The notes below the pieces were generated by a model. It saw only the letters and a list, made by a program, of their open reading frames with translations, had not been told where the DNA came from and did not search any database. A stretch of DNA of 64,000 bases from the NCBI GenBank assembly GCA_030427705.1, contig JAUIBR010000035.1, forward strand, positions 1 to 64,000. Reading direction: 5' to 3'. Below, piece by piece: positions 17,831 to 25,804 of this stretch. The DNA comes from a bacterium (GTDB lineage: Bacteria > Myxococcota_A > Bradymonadia > Bradymonadales > Bradymonadaceae). The stretch's first letter is position 1. The number at the start of each line of letters is the position of its first letter. The translations under genes and the position numbers were made by a program.

Positions 17831-17846
17831 GACACTGCATAGTGTC
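17831..17846. promoter_or_regulatory. Palindromic operator before the NAD operon
   Basis: A perfect inverted repeat, GACACT-GCAT-AGTGTC, is centred about 30 bases before the nrtR-like start at 17868. NrtR proteins bind palindromes in the promoters of NAD genes and commonly regulate their own operon, so this is the best candidate operator. I did not match it to a published consensus. Confidence 0.6.
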
Positions 17847-17867
17847 AAACCTACACGATGAGGCGTG

Positions 17868-18557
17868 ATGGCTTTCGAATATGAGTTTCCCCGAGCAGCA
17901 CTAACAGTCGACTGCGTGGTTTTTGGGCTCGATGACGAGGACCTCAAGGTCATGCTCATTCAGCGTAATCTCCCGCCGTTTAAGGGCGAGTGGGCATTGC
18001 CGGGCGGTTTTGTCCACGTGGACGAGACGATTGATGACGCGGCCCGACGCGAGCTCGAAGAAGAGACCGGCCTCTCGAACGTCTTCCTCGAGCAGCTGTA
18101 CACCTTCGGCCAGTTGGGGCGCGACCCACGCGAGCGCGTTGTCTCCGTGGCGTACTACGCGCTCGTGAAGCTGATGGACCACTCCGTTCAGGCGGCTACC
18201 GATGCGGCAGACGCAGCATGGTTTCCGGTGATGGACGTGCCGAGTCTGGCGTTCGACCACCACGATATCTTGGACATGGCGCTCAACAGGCTGAAGGGCA
18301 AGGTTCGCTACGCTCCGATTGGCTTTGAGCTGCTGCCAAAGCGCTTCACGCTGTCCCAATTGCAGCACGTCTATGAGGCCATCTTGGAGTCGGAGCTCGA
18401 CAAGCGGAACTTCCGCCGGAAGGTGCTCAAGACCGGGCTCGTCATTGAAACCGACGAGGTGCAGAAAGACGTGGCCCACCGTGCTGCGCGGCTCTACGAG
18501 TTCGACGCCGATCGATACAAAGAGCTGGAAGATACAGGATTCAACTTCGAGGTGTAG
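17868..18557 (+). CDS. nrtR: NrtR-like Nudix transcriptional regulator
   Basis: The product is 229 residues. The N-terminal Nudix domain (1-140) carries an intact box: [24 protein letters not shown], which fits G(5x)E(7x)REUxEExGU exactly. The C-terminal region (150-229: [28 protein letters not shown]) is the winged helix diagnostic of NrtR-type regulators, which sense ADP-ribose or related NAD metabolites. Regulators of this family often have lost the catalytic box; here it is complete, so hydrolase activity is possible. ATG 17868 follows GATGAGG; GTG 17865 is an alternative. It lies first in an operon with pncA (2-base gap) and a Nudix-NadD fusion, behind a palindrome at 17831-17846. Context and domains agree. 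Confidence 0.85.
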   Translation: MAFEYEFPRAALTVDCVVFGLDDEDLKVMLIQRNLPPFKGEWALPGGFVHVDETIDDAARRELEEETGLSNVFLEQLYTFGQLGRDPRERVVSVAYYALVKLMDHSVQAATDAADAAWFPVMDVPSLAFDHHDILDMALNRLKGKVRYAPIGFELLPKRFTLSQLQHVYEAILESELDKRNFRRKVLKTGLVIETDEVQKDVAHRAARLYEFDADRYKELEDTGFNFEV

Positions 18558-18559
18558 CC

Positions 18560-19174
18560 ATGGCGAAACGCGCACTAATCCTTGTCGACATCCAAAACGA
18601 CTTCATGCCCGATGGCGCGCTACCTGTGCCTGGTGGCTATGACGTTGTTCCGGTCGCGAACAAAGTCCAGAACGGCTTCGAATTGGTCGTGGCAACCCAA
18701 GACTGGCACCCGGCTGACCACGGCTCGTTCGCCGCAAACCATGATGGAACGGAGCCTGGACAGGTCATCGACCTCGACGGCCTGGACCAGATTCTGTGGC
18801 CGATTCACTGCGTGCAAGAGTCTGACGGCGCAAAGTTCGTCGACGGCTTGAACACCGAGGGTGTGCGGGTTTTCCAGAAAGGAACTGCCCTGAACATCGA
18901 CTCGTACAGTGGGTTCTTCGACAACGGCCATCGACAAGCCACGGGCCTGGGTGAGTTCCTCAAAAATCAGGACGTTGAGCAGGTCTATGTGTGTGGCGTG
19001 GCGACGGACTACTGCGTAAAGTTCACCGCGCTCGATGCTGTAGAGCTCGGCTTCGAGACGTTTCTAATCGAAGACGCGTGTCGCGGTGTAAATCTCAATG
19101 AAGGCGACGTTGACCAGGCGATTGAAGACATGCAAAACGCCGGAGTCCACGTCGTTCGGAGCGAAAATGTCTGA
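18560..19174 (+). CDS. pncA: Nicotinamidase
   Basis: The product is 204 residues, the normal size for the isochorismatase-fold nicotinamidase (nicotinamide + H2O to nicotinate + NH3; first step of deamidating NAD salvage). Visible residues: catalytic Asp in LVDIQNDF (residue about 10), metal-site motif QDWHPADHGSF, HCVQESDGAKF, the catalytic Lys region VFQKGTALN, and nucleophile Cys in VCGVATDYCVKFTALDA (near 150). It sits 2 bases after the NrtR-like gene and overlaps the Nudix-NadD gene by 8 bases, so translation is probably coupled. Regulation by the upstream NrtR is inferred. Confidence 0.95.
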   Translation: MAKRALILVDIQNDFMPDGALPVPGGYDVVPVANKVQNGFELVVATQDWHPADHGSFAANHDGTEPGQVIDLDGLDQILWPIHCVQESDGAKFVDGLNTEGVRVFQKGTALNIDSYSGFFDNGHRQATGLGEFLKNQDVEQVYVCGVATDYCVKFTALDAVELGFETFLIEDACRGVNLNEGDVDQAIEDMQNAGVHVVRSENV

Positions 19175-20408
19175 CGAGAAACTCGAAACCCTGCACGCCG
19201 GAAAGTACCTAAACATGGTGCGTGAGGGCACCTGGGAGTACGTACAGCGCACAAACAAGCTAGGCGCAGTGGTGATCGTCGCGCTCACTCCACAAAGAAA
19301 CGTGCTCTTCGTTGAGCAATACCGCCCGCCGATGGGTAAGAACGTCATCGAGCTGCCGGCTGGGTTGGCTGGTGACCGACAAGAATTCGAAGGTGAGCAA
19401 CTGTCGACCGCAGCCGAACGCGAGCTCTTAGAAGAGACAGGCTACGCCGCAGAACAGATGGAGTACCTGACCCACGGCCCGCCCAGTGCGGGCATGAGCT
19501 CAGAGACCGTGACGTTCTTCCGCGCGACCGGACTACGGAAAGTCGCTGATGGCGGTGGCGACGAGAGCGAGGACATCACAATCCACGAAGTACCGGTCGG
19601 CGAGGTCGGCGCGTTCCTGGACAGTTGCCAAAAACAGGGGAAAGCCATCGACCCGAAGGTCTTCACAGGCCTGTATTTCCTAGGGTTGGGCGCCAGCGCA
19701 CCGCAGCAGGAAATCTCCATCGAGATTCCGGCCTGGCGAGGGCCGCAGCTCTTGGATTCACCGATTGGCCTGAACCTGGCCGACGGTCTGCTTCAGGATT
19801 TGGATACGATTCTTCCACCGCTTCCGGGCAACGGAAACGTGGGGATTATGGGCGGTTCCTTCAATCCGCCGCATGTCGGCCACGCGCTATTGGCGCATGC
19901 GATGTTGGCGACCGAAGCTTTGGATGCGCTTTGGATCATGCCCGTCGCGGCGCATCCATTTGGCAAGGATTCGGTGTCGTTTGAGCACCGTGTCGAAATG
20001 TGCCGAATCGCGTTTCGGCACCTGCCCCAGGTGCGCGTCATCGAGATTGAGGAATACCTTCCTAAACCCAGTTTCACAGTGCAGACCCTTAGCGCTCTGC
20101 ATGCGGTTCGACCGGGCATCAAGCCTACGTTGATCATCGGTTCGGACATTATCCCTGAGCTGCCCCTCTGGCGGGACCCCGAGAAGCTCCCTGAGTTGAG
20201 CAATATGGTGGTCGTGCCACGGCAAGGCGCGCCGGAAATCGAGCCGCGATTGGACCTCCCCATTAAGATCTATCAAGGTTTCCGCCTACCGAAGGTATCA
20301 AGCAGCGCGATTAAGAAAGCGCTGCAATCTGGTGGCGATGTGGATGGGCTGCTCGACCTGCGCGTGGAAGCGTACGTCGACCAACACCGCCTTTACTCGA
20401 AGGGGTGA
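19167..20408 (+). CDS. nadD: Nudix (ADP-ribose pyrophosphatase-like) - NadD fusion
   Basis: The product is 413 residues with two enzymes in one chain. Residues 1 to about 205 form a NudF/NUDT5-type Nudix domain (VLFVEQYRPP, IELPAGL, box end AERELLEETGY); the segment between PAGL and the first box Glu is longer than usual. Residues about 225-413 are nicotinate-nucleotide adenylyltransferase, with the nucleotide-binding motif GGSFNPPHVGH, then FTVQTLSAL, LIIGSDIIPELPLW and the late motif KVSSSAIK (the usual position of ISST.IR). NadD makes NaAD from NaMN and ATP. ATG 19167 lies inside the end of pncA; the upstream frame to 19098 is unlikely. Together with NrtR and PncA this would recycle nicotinamide and clear ADP-ribose. 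NadM-Nudix fusions are known; an N-terminal Nudix on NadD is less familiar to me. Confidence 0.9.
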   Translation: MSDEKLETLHAGKYLNMVREGTWEYVQRTNKLGAVVIVALTPQRNVLFVEQYRPPMGKNVIELPAGLAGDRQEFEGEQLSTAAERELLEETGYAAEQMEYLTHGPPSAGMSSETVTFFRATGLRKVADGGGDESEDITIHEVPVGEVGAFLDSCQKQGKAIDPKVFTGLYFLGLGASAPQQEISIEIPAWRGPQLLDSPIGLNLADGLLQDLDTILPPLPGNGNVGIMGGSFNPPHVGHALLAHAMLATEALDALWIMPVAAHPFGKDSVSFEHRVEMCRIAFRHLPQVRVIEIEEYLPKPSFTVQTLSALHAVRPGIKPTLIIGSDIIPELPLWRDPEKLPELSNMVVVPRQGAPEIEPRLDLPIKIYQGFRLPKVSSSAIKKALQSGGDVDGLLDLRVEAYVDQHRLYSKG

Positions 20409-20512
20409 ACTCGCGCTCAGAGTTCGCTTTGCTCAGAATTCGCTTTGCTCAGAATTCGCGGCTTCGCCGCTCAGAGTTCGCTACGCTCAGAGTTCGCTTC
20501 GCTCAGAATCAG
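20409..20512. repeat. Hairpin array A2 (single orientation)
   Basis: About six family-A units lie between convergent genes, reading CTCAGARTTCG plus an insert such as CTTTG, CGGCTTCGCCG, CTACG or CTTCG. All are of the CG type and all point the same way. It starts right after the NadD stop and runs into the stop region of the convergent gene at 20509. Confidence 0.75.
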
Positions 20513-20862
20513 CGCGAGACGACGATGGCGAAGTCGTCCCATTCTTCTTCTACCTCAAACTCCAAATCCTCAATGTGATTGAGCTGTGCTTGAAGGTGCT
20601 TCGCGAGTCGGCTGCGGGTCTCTGCCCAGTTTTCAGGTCGTGATTCCGGCATCGGTTTCAGGGAAACATGTGCGATTCGCGGGCCTTCGAATTCGATCTC
20701 TGCAGTGACGCTTACGTCTTCTTCAGGCTGGAGAAATCGCGGCACGACCAACGTCTCTCCCAGTGGGCGACGTCGAATCACAAAGGATGCGGGATAGCGG
20801 GATTGAACCTGGTCAGGACTCTCGTCCCAGTTGAACTCATCCAGAGTTGTGATCTTCTTCAT
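20509..20862 (-). CDS. Small soluble protein, unknown
   Basis: The product is 117 residues with no signal peptide or membrane segment. It is acidic, with TLDEFNWDESPDQVQSRYPASFVIRRR near the start and HLQAQLNHIEDLEFEVEEEWDD near the end; both ends are Trp/Asp/Glu-rich. I recognise no family. Its last codons lie at the edge of hairpin array A2, and the stop is inside sequence resembling the array (CAGAATCAGC). It is divergent from the small gene at 21111. The coding call rests on ordinary composition and an open frame bounded by real neighbours. Confidence 0.6.
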   Translation of the reverse strand: MKKITTLDEFNWDESPDQVQSRYPASFVIRRRPLGETLVVPRFLQPEEDVSVTAEIEFEGPRIAHVSLKPMPESRPENWAETRSRLAKHLQAQLNHIEDLEFEVEEEWDDFAIVVSR

Positions 20863-20953
20863 GTGGAGCGTCCTTGCTCGTGGTTTTCGGGTCTATTTTT
20901 GAGTGTGCCTTTGAATCGGCGACGATCAAAAAAATCGTGATGATCGTTTTGTT

Positions 20954-20977
20954 AACGCCTCAGATTTCTGAGGTGTT
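20954..20977. other. Hairpin between divergent small genes
   Basis: A 10-bp stem with one mismatch, AACGCCTCAG / CTGAGGTGTT, has an ATTT loop and sits in the 248-base gap between two divergent starts. There is no T run, so it is not a clear terminator; an operator or RNA leader element is possible. The rest of the gap holds nothing I recognise. Confidence 0.4.
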
Positions 20978-21110
20978 AGAGACCCCGAAATCGCGCTTAC
21001 CTACATGTAGGGCCAAGAAGCGCCGGATCCGGTCAACATGGCATGTGCATTGCTTTTTAAGCGGGTGTGACGAAAGCGACACCCAACGCTTACAGGTAGA
21101 TGAGGCAATC

Positions 21111-21332
21111 ATGCGAATGACCAACCCTTTGGAGTTGTTCTCGTTCCTGTCGGACAAGGCATCCGGCGAGGGACCACAAGACATCCGCTTTTTCCAAGAC
21201 GAAGAGTTTCTCTTCGCATCGTTCAACGACGGAAAAGAGCAAATCGTGCACATCAATGCACTGTCACCCGCCAAACTGTCTGCATATTGGGAAGAAGTAC
21301 GAACGAACTTCAGTATCCCCGGAGCTGAGTAA
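21111..21332 (+). CDS. Small protein, unknown
   Basis: The product is 73 residues (MRMTNPLELFSFLSDKASGE...). ATG 21111 is preceded by GATGAGG at a good distance; the frame is open further upstream to 20874, but that part has unlikely composition. Soluble, mixed charge, with RFFQDEEFLFASFNDGKEQIVHI in the middle and AKLSAYWEEVRTNF near the end. No family recognised. It ends exactly at hairpin array A3 and is convergent with the polyprenyl synthase gene. Confidence 0.55.
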   Translation: MRMTNPLELFSFLSDKASGEGPQDIRFFQDEEFLFASFNDGKEQIVHINALSPAKLSAYWEEVRTNFSIPGAE

Positions 21333-21451
21333 CCTGAGCGGCGAAGCCGCGAATTCTGAGCGCGAAGCGCGAATTCTGAGCGTTAGCGAACTCTGAGCGT
21401 TAGCGAACTCTGAGCGGCGAAGCCGCGAACTCTGAGCGGCAAAGCCGCGAT
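21333..21451. repeat. Hairpin array A3 (single orientation)
   Basis: About six family-A units of the CG type lie between two convergent stop codons, reading CTGAG-CG(insert)CG-AATTC. Inserts include GCGGC-GAA-GCCGC, GCGC-GAA-GCGC, GCGTTAGC and GCGGC-AAA-GCCGC. The array fills the entire gap. Confidence 0.8.
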
Positions 21452-22477
21452 CTAGACTTCGCGCACACCGAGCAGCCGAATCTGACTCTCGATGAGGTCG
21501 CGGTACTCGGTTTTTGGAAGCGCGTGAAGGTATTCAACACCTTTCTGTGAGAGCGCTTGCACTTCAAGAGCTACCGACTCAATCGCACTGGTCTGAGCGA
21601 CCAGGTTTTGAACCGCTTCAAGCTCTTCGTCGGTCGCGTCAGAGCCACGGCTGTACAAATCCTGAAGCAGGTTGCCGATTTCGGGGTTCTCTTTCACAGA
21701 GCGAATGACAGGAAGCGTCATTCGGCCTTCACGAAGGTCGTCCAACAAACGCTTGCCGAAGCGTGCATCGCCGGTGACGTCAAGCAGGTCGTCCCGAATC
21801 TGGAATGCCAATCCGACGCTATCGGCCATCTTGCCCACAGCATCCAGCTGTTCTTCCGAAGCATCCGCAAAGCGTGCTCCCGCGCGTGAACACCAGACAA
21901 ACAAGCTGGCGGTCTTGAGGTCGCAGATTCGACGATAGTGGTCTTCGTCCAAGACCAACGTGCCTTTGGTCTGGAGCTGGAGGAGCTCGCCACTGACAAG
22001 CTTCTGCACCGTCTGCAATGACTCCGCGAGGATCTCGCCGGTATCACATCCTCGAATCAGCTCAACTGCGGATGCCAGACAGTGATCACCCGCGAGGACG
22101 CTTGCTGTGTTTGACCAAACGCGTCGTGCGGTGTCTTTGCCGCGACGGAGGTCACCTTCGTCGATGACGTCATCGTGCAGCAGGCTTGCGGTGTGAATGA
22201 GTTCAGAAGCCACCGCGATATCGACCGGAAACTCGCCGTTGAACCCTGGGCAGGTGCCTGCGATCAGCAACGTCAGTCGAGGGCGAATCCGTTTCCCACC
22301 ACTTCCAACAAGATGCCAGATGAGGTCCTTGGCTGGACCTGAAGCGTCACTAACCTCGCGAAGTCGCGTCTCGACCCCGAGCATCGCCTGTGCAAGCGCA
22401 CCAGCGACGTCCTTGCCCTTCAAAGCAGATTCGGACAGGGGGAAATCGAGGTCTGATTTTTTCTGAACTTCTTGCAT
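21452..22477 (-). CDS. Trans-polyprenyl diphosphate synthase
   Basis: The product is 341 residues, normal for the family. The first aspartate-rich motif is HDDVIDEGDLRRG (DDxxD, about residue 100), and the second is FQIRDDLLDVTGD (about 230). GSGGKRIRPRLTLL is the substrate-binding KxxxRP region. These enzymes condense IPP onto an allylic diphosphate to make the polyprenyl tail of quinones or a carrier lipid. Chain length cannot be read from sequence by eye; the size suggests medium to long chain (IspB/HepT-like) rather than FPP synthase. After the second motif, GKRLLDDLREGRMTLP has Arg where Lys is common (GK.TLP). The gene stands alone, with array A3 at its 3' side and array A4 upstream. 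Confidence 0.93.
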   Translation of the reverse strand: MQEVQKKSDLDFPLSESALKGKDVAGALAQAMLGVETRLREVSDASGPAKDLIWHLVGSGGKRIRPRLTLLIAGTCPGFNGEFPVDIAVASELIHTASLLHDDVIDEGDLRRGKDTARRVWSNTASVLAGDHCLASAVELIRGCDTGEILAESLQTVQKLVSGELLQLQTKGTLVLDEDHYRRICDLKTASLFVWCSRAGARFADASEEQLDAVGKMADSVGLAFQIRDDLLDVTGDARFGKRLLDDLREGRMTLPVIRSVKENPEIGNLLQDLYSRGSDATDEELEAVQNLVAQTSAIESVALEVQALSQKGVEYLHALPKTEYRDLIESQIRLLGVREV

Positions 22478-22565
22478 GGCGAGGTCGCTCCGTACCCTTC
22501 GGGTGGCGTAATAGCGTTTTCGAAAGGCAAAACCAAGCCGGGATTATAGAAATTTCAAAAAAAAT

Positions 22566-22766
22566 TGAAAATAGAGTTCGCGCTGCGCGCTCAGAGTTCG
22601 CTTTGCTCAGAGTTCGCGCTTCGCGCTCAGAATTCGCTACGCTCAGATCCGAAGGAGCGCAGCGACTGAGCTCTGAGGGAGCAACGCGACCGAATTCTGA
22701 GGAAGCGCAGCGAACCGAATTCTGAGGCCCGCAGGGCCGAATTCTGAGGGAGCAGCGCGACCGAAC
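22566..22766. repeat. Hairpin array A4 (composite, head-to-head)
   Basis: Family-A units in two types. The left half reads CTCAGARTTCG with CG-type inserts (GCGCTGCGCG, CTTTG, CGCTTCGCG, CTACG). The right half reads CTGAGG(insert)CCGAATT with inserts GAGCAACGCGA, AAGCGCAGCGAA, GCCCGCAGGGC and GAGCAGCGCGA. The halves meet around 22645-22672 (CTCAGATCCGAAGG). As a whole it is the reverse complement of the A1 and A5 layout. It abuts the stop codon at 22767. Confidence 0.75.
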
Positions 22767-24122
22767 CTAGGGGCAGGTGGTGTTCGCAGAACCTGGCGTT
22801 CCGAGGTCACCATTTCCGAAGCTCGAGGTGGCTTCACACCAGTTGCTTCCGAAGTCGTTCCAGTACTCATGGTGCGAACCTGGATCGAGGTTCATGCTAG
22901 CCCCTGTGGGATCCGGGAACGTGGCTCCATCATCCCAGGTTACTTCATCCACGATCACGGTGGACATGTTGGCATCTGGGCAGCTCAACTGCAGCGAGTC
23001 GGTGGAGTTGTTCAGGTTGATCAGACCGCTGTAGATATAGTCTGGCGTGAATGGCGCATTGCTGCTGCGTGCGAACACGAAGTAGCCGCCAGCGCCGATC
23101 AGGCTGGTTCCCTGAACGGTGAACCCTTCCGCACCAACGCTGGTGGAGCTCCCGACATAACATCCGTCGAGGTCGACGGTACGGTTAGAGACATTGCGGA
23201 CTTCGAACCACTCGCCGTCATTATCCAGGTCAATGTTTGGGTTGTTCATGATCTCGGTGATCACGACTTCACCGGCCAACGGAGCCATCGAGCACATCGA
23301 CGTGTCGATCTGGCAAGATGAATTGCAGCTGACCGTTCCGACACCTGCGCCGACCGAGCCACACGTGTTGAAGTTCAGGTCGTTTCCGTCGCACTGCTCG
23401 TTGCCGTTCGCGATTCCATCACCGCAGCGTGCGCCCAAGCCGTTGCAGGTCGCATTGCAGAATCCGTAGCGTCCGTTGTCCGCGCCGTCGTCGCATGTCT
23501 CGTTGCCTTCAACAATCCCATCGCCGCACAACGTGCAGTTCGTGACATCGAAGTTGCAGGAGTTTGAGCAGGCCAACGAACCGGCCGTGAATCCGAGCGA
23601 GCGGCACGTGGCGTCGTAGGTGGCCGAGCCGTCGCAGCTCTCGGAGCCGTTGATTACGTTGTCGCCGCAGAAATCTGCGAGGCCGTCGCAGTCGATATTG
23701 CAGAAGCCGTACTCACCGTTGTTTTCGCCATCGTCGCAAACTTCGTCGGGGTGCACGTCTCCATCACCACAAACAGCAGGGTCATCCACGATCATATTGT
23801 TCGTGTTGTTGCCGTTCGTGTTGTTGTTTGAGTTTGTGTTGTTGTTGAGATTGTTCTCGTTATTGAGATTGTTCTCGTTGTTCAACGTGTTGTTGTTGGG
23901 ATCAACGATGACGTTGTTTTCGTTGTTCGCATTATTGAGCACGTTGTTTTCGTTGTTCGCCGTGTTGTTAACGTTGTTCACGTTGTTCACGTTATTGACG
24001 TTGTTCGACGAATTGTTGCTTTCAAGATTCCGTTTCTTGTCTTTGCTGAGATCGTCGCCGCATGCGGTGGCGAGTGCAAAGAGGGCCATGATGGCCAGTG
24101 ATTTGATAATCTGTCGGTTCAT
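22767..24122 (-). CDS. Asn-linker lipoprotein with DUF4215-type repeats and lamin-tail domain
   Basis: The product is 451 residues. An AGGAGG ribosome site precedes ATG 24122. Order of parts: signal peptide ending ALATAC, a very long Asn-rich linker (about residues 35-115, NNVN, NNEN, NNLN units), Cys-rich repeats of DUF4215 type (about 118-280: CGDGDVHPDEVCDDGENNG, CGDGIVEGNETCDDG, CGDGIANGNEQCDG), then a lamin-tail (LTD) domain (about 285-440: GEVVITEIMNNPNIDLDNDGEWFEVRN, DLDGCYVG, GTPGSANTTC). Such proteins are exported; LTD domains often accompany secreted nucleases or adhesins, but none is present here. Its 3' end touches array A4. Confidence 0.88.
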   Translation of the reverse strand: MNRQIIKSLAIMALFALATACGDDLSKDKKRNLESNNSSNNVNNVNNVNNVNNTANNENNVLNNANNENNVIVDPNNNTLNNENNLNNENNLNNNTNSNNNTNGNNTNNMIVDDPAVCGDGDVHPDEVCDDGENNGEYGFCNIDCDGLADFCGDNVINGSESCDGSATYDATCRSLGFTAGSLACSNSCNFDVTNCTLCGDGIVEGNETCDDGADNGRYGFCNATCNGLGARCGDGIANGNEQCDGNDLNFNTCGSVGAGVGTVSCNSSCQIDTSMCSMAPLAGEVVITEIMNNPNIDLDNDGEWFEVRNVSNRTVDLDGCYVGSSTSVGAEGFTVQGTSLIGAGGYFVFARSSNAPFTPDYIYSGLINLNNSTDSLQLSCPDANMSTVIVDEVTWDDGATFPDPTGASMNLDPGSHHEYWNDFGSNWCEATSSFGNGDLGTPGSANTTCP

Positions 24123-24212
24123 GATGAACCTCCTTGGGACAGGGGTTATGACCGACAGAGATAAGCCCTTTCAGATTAGATTCCCAATCTTTCAGCCTAC
24201 CTTTCAGGAGCT

Positions 24213-24515
24213 TTCAGAATTCGGCCCTGCGGGCCTCAGAACTCGGTCGCTAGCGCTCCCTCAGAATTCGGTTCGCTAGCGCTCCCTCAGAACTCGGTCG
24301 CTAGCGCTCCCTCAGAATTCGGCCCTATGGGCCTCAGAGTTCGGCCCTGCGGGCCTCAGAACTCGGTCGCTAGCGCTCCCTCGGATCTGAGCGAAGCGAA
24401 TTCTGAGCGCGAAGCGCGAACTCTGAGCGCGAAGCGCGAACTCTGAGCGGCAAAGCCGCGAATTCTGAGCGAAGCGAATTCTGAGCGAAGCGAATTCTGA
24501 GCGCGAAGCGCGAAG
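24213..24515. repeat. Hairpin array A5 (composite, largest)
   Basis: About 14 family-A units. The left half reads CTCAGARYTCGG with GG...CC inserts (GGCCC-TGC-GGGCC, GGCCC-TAT-GGGCC, GGTCGCTAGCGCTCC). The right half is inverted and reads CTGAG-CG(insert)CG-ARTTC with inserts GAA-capped (GCGC-GAA-GCGC) or AAA-capped (GCGGC-AAA-GCCGC). The junction is CTCGGATCTGAG near 24380. The array ends directly at the pgk stop codon. Confidence 0.8.
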
Positions 24516-25745
24516 CTAGCCCAAGTTGAACGGGTGATTGTTTCGCAACGCTTCGATGCCAGGAAGTGGCTTGCCCTCTACCAGCTCAAGGCTTGCGCCA
24601 CCGCCGGTTGAAACGTGCGTGATGCGGTCGATAAGACCCGCCTTGCGAATCGCGGCGGCTGAGTCACCACCACCGACAACGCTAACCGCGTTGGATTCGG
24701 CGAGTGCGTGGGCGACGCTCATGGTGCCATTGGCAAAGAACTCGGATTCGAAAACACCCATTGGGCCGTTCCAGAACACGGTTCCAGCCTCGTTCACCAC
24801 GCGTTTGTAGATATCGACCGTCTTCGGACCGATATCGAGCGCCATCCAACCTTCGGGGATCGCGTTGCCTTCGGTGGTCGCGACTTCGTCGGCCGATGTC
24901 ACGTTGAACTGCTTTGCGATGAGGTGATCGACCGGAAGGTGAATTGTCTTCTTTGCCATCTTGGCTTTCGCCAAAATCGATTTCGCCGTCTCGATATGCT
25001 CCTCTTCGACCATCGATGCGCCAACCTCTACGCCCTGAGCTTTCAGGAACGTATAAGCCATCGCACCGCCGATGAGGACTTCGTCGACCTCGTCGAGCAA
25101 CGTCGTCAGGATGCCAATCTTGTCGGAAACCTTCGCGCCGCCCATCACAGAAACAAACGGGCGTTTGGGCGAATCCAGAAGACCACCCAATGCTTCGATC
25201 TCACGCTTCATCAGAAAGCCCGCAGCTTTCGCGCCGCGGCCGAAGTGCTTAACCATCGTGTAGACCGACGCATGTGCACGGTGAGCCACACCGAAAGCAT
25301 CGTTGATGTACACATCAGCAAGCGAAGCCAACCAATTTGCAAACTCCGAATCGCCCTTCTTCTCGCCCGGATTGAATCGAAGATTCTCCAGCAAGACGAC
25401 CTGATTCTCTTTCAGGTCATCGATGAGCGTTTGCACCATGCGATGGTCGGAGTTGTCTTCCGGGAGCATCACCTCAACATCCAGAATCTCGGCAAGGCGT
25501 TCTGCGACAGGCTCCATGCTCATCGATGGAACAACTTCGCCCTTCGGACGGCCCAGGTGACTAGCCAGCACCAACTTCGCCCCGTTTTCCAGTGCGTAGT
25601 CGATCGAAGGCATCGCCGCCAAGATACGAGCATCGTCCGTGATGTTCTGGTCCGCATCGAGCGGAACATTGAAGTCACAGCGCATGAAGACGGTTTTGCC
25701 TTCAAGCTCAAGCTCGTTGATAAATTGAATTCCGGTCGTGTCCAT
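24516..25745 (-). CDS. pgk: Phosphoglycerate kinase
   Basis: The product is 409 residues, typical of PGK (1,3-bisphosphoglycerate + ADP to 3-phosphoglycerate + ATP; cytoplasmic glycolysis). Conserved motifs: VFMRCDFNVPL, LVLASHLGRPKG, LLENLRFNPGEKKGD, DVYINDAFGVAHRAHAS, VMGGAKVSDKIG, and C-terminal GGGDSAAAIRKAG with HVSTGGGASLELVEG. ATG 25745 follows AGGAG. It lies downstream of gap in the same direction, but an intrinsic terminator sits in the 59-base gap, so pgk may be transcribed at a lower level than gap or depend on read-through. Confidence 0.98.
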   Translation of the reverse strand: MDTTGIQFINELELEGKTVFMRCDFNVPLDADQNITDDARILAAMPSIDYALENGAKLVLASHLGRPKGEVVPSMSMEPVAERLAEILDVEVMLPEDNSDHRMVQTLIDDLKENQVVLLENLRFNPGEKKGDSEFANWLASLADVYINDAFGVAHRAHASVYTMVKHFGRGAKAAGFLMKREIEALGGLLDSPKRPFVSVMGGAKVSDKIGILTTLLDEVDEVLIGGAMAYTFLKAQGVEVGASMVEEEHIETAKSILAKAKMAKKTIHLPVDHLIAKQFNVTSADEVATTEGNAIPEGWMALDIGPKTVDIYKRVVNEAGTVFWNGPMGVFESEFFANGTMSVAHALAESNAVSVVGGGDSAAAIRKAGLIDRITHVSTGGGASLELVEGKPLPGIEALRNNHPFNLG

Positions 25746-25757
25746 CTGGCACTCCTA

Positions 25758-25782
25758 GAAAAAAAGCCGCCAGCGGCGGCTT
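25758..25782 (-). terminator. Terminator between gap and pgk
   Basis: The stem GCCGCC / GGCGGC (extended by AA/TT) has an AGC loop and is followed on the minus strand by seven T (25759-25765). It ends about a dozen bases before the pgk start codon. Placed inside an otherwise co-directional pair, it should reduce read-through into pgk. Confidence 0.8.
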
Positions 25783-25804
25783 GGGAAAGTCGAAATGACT
25801 TGGA

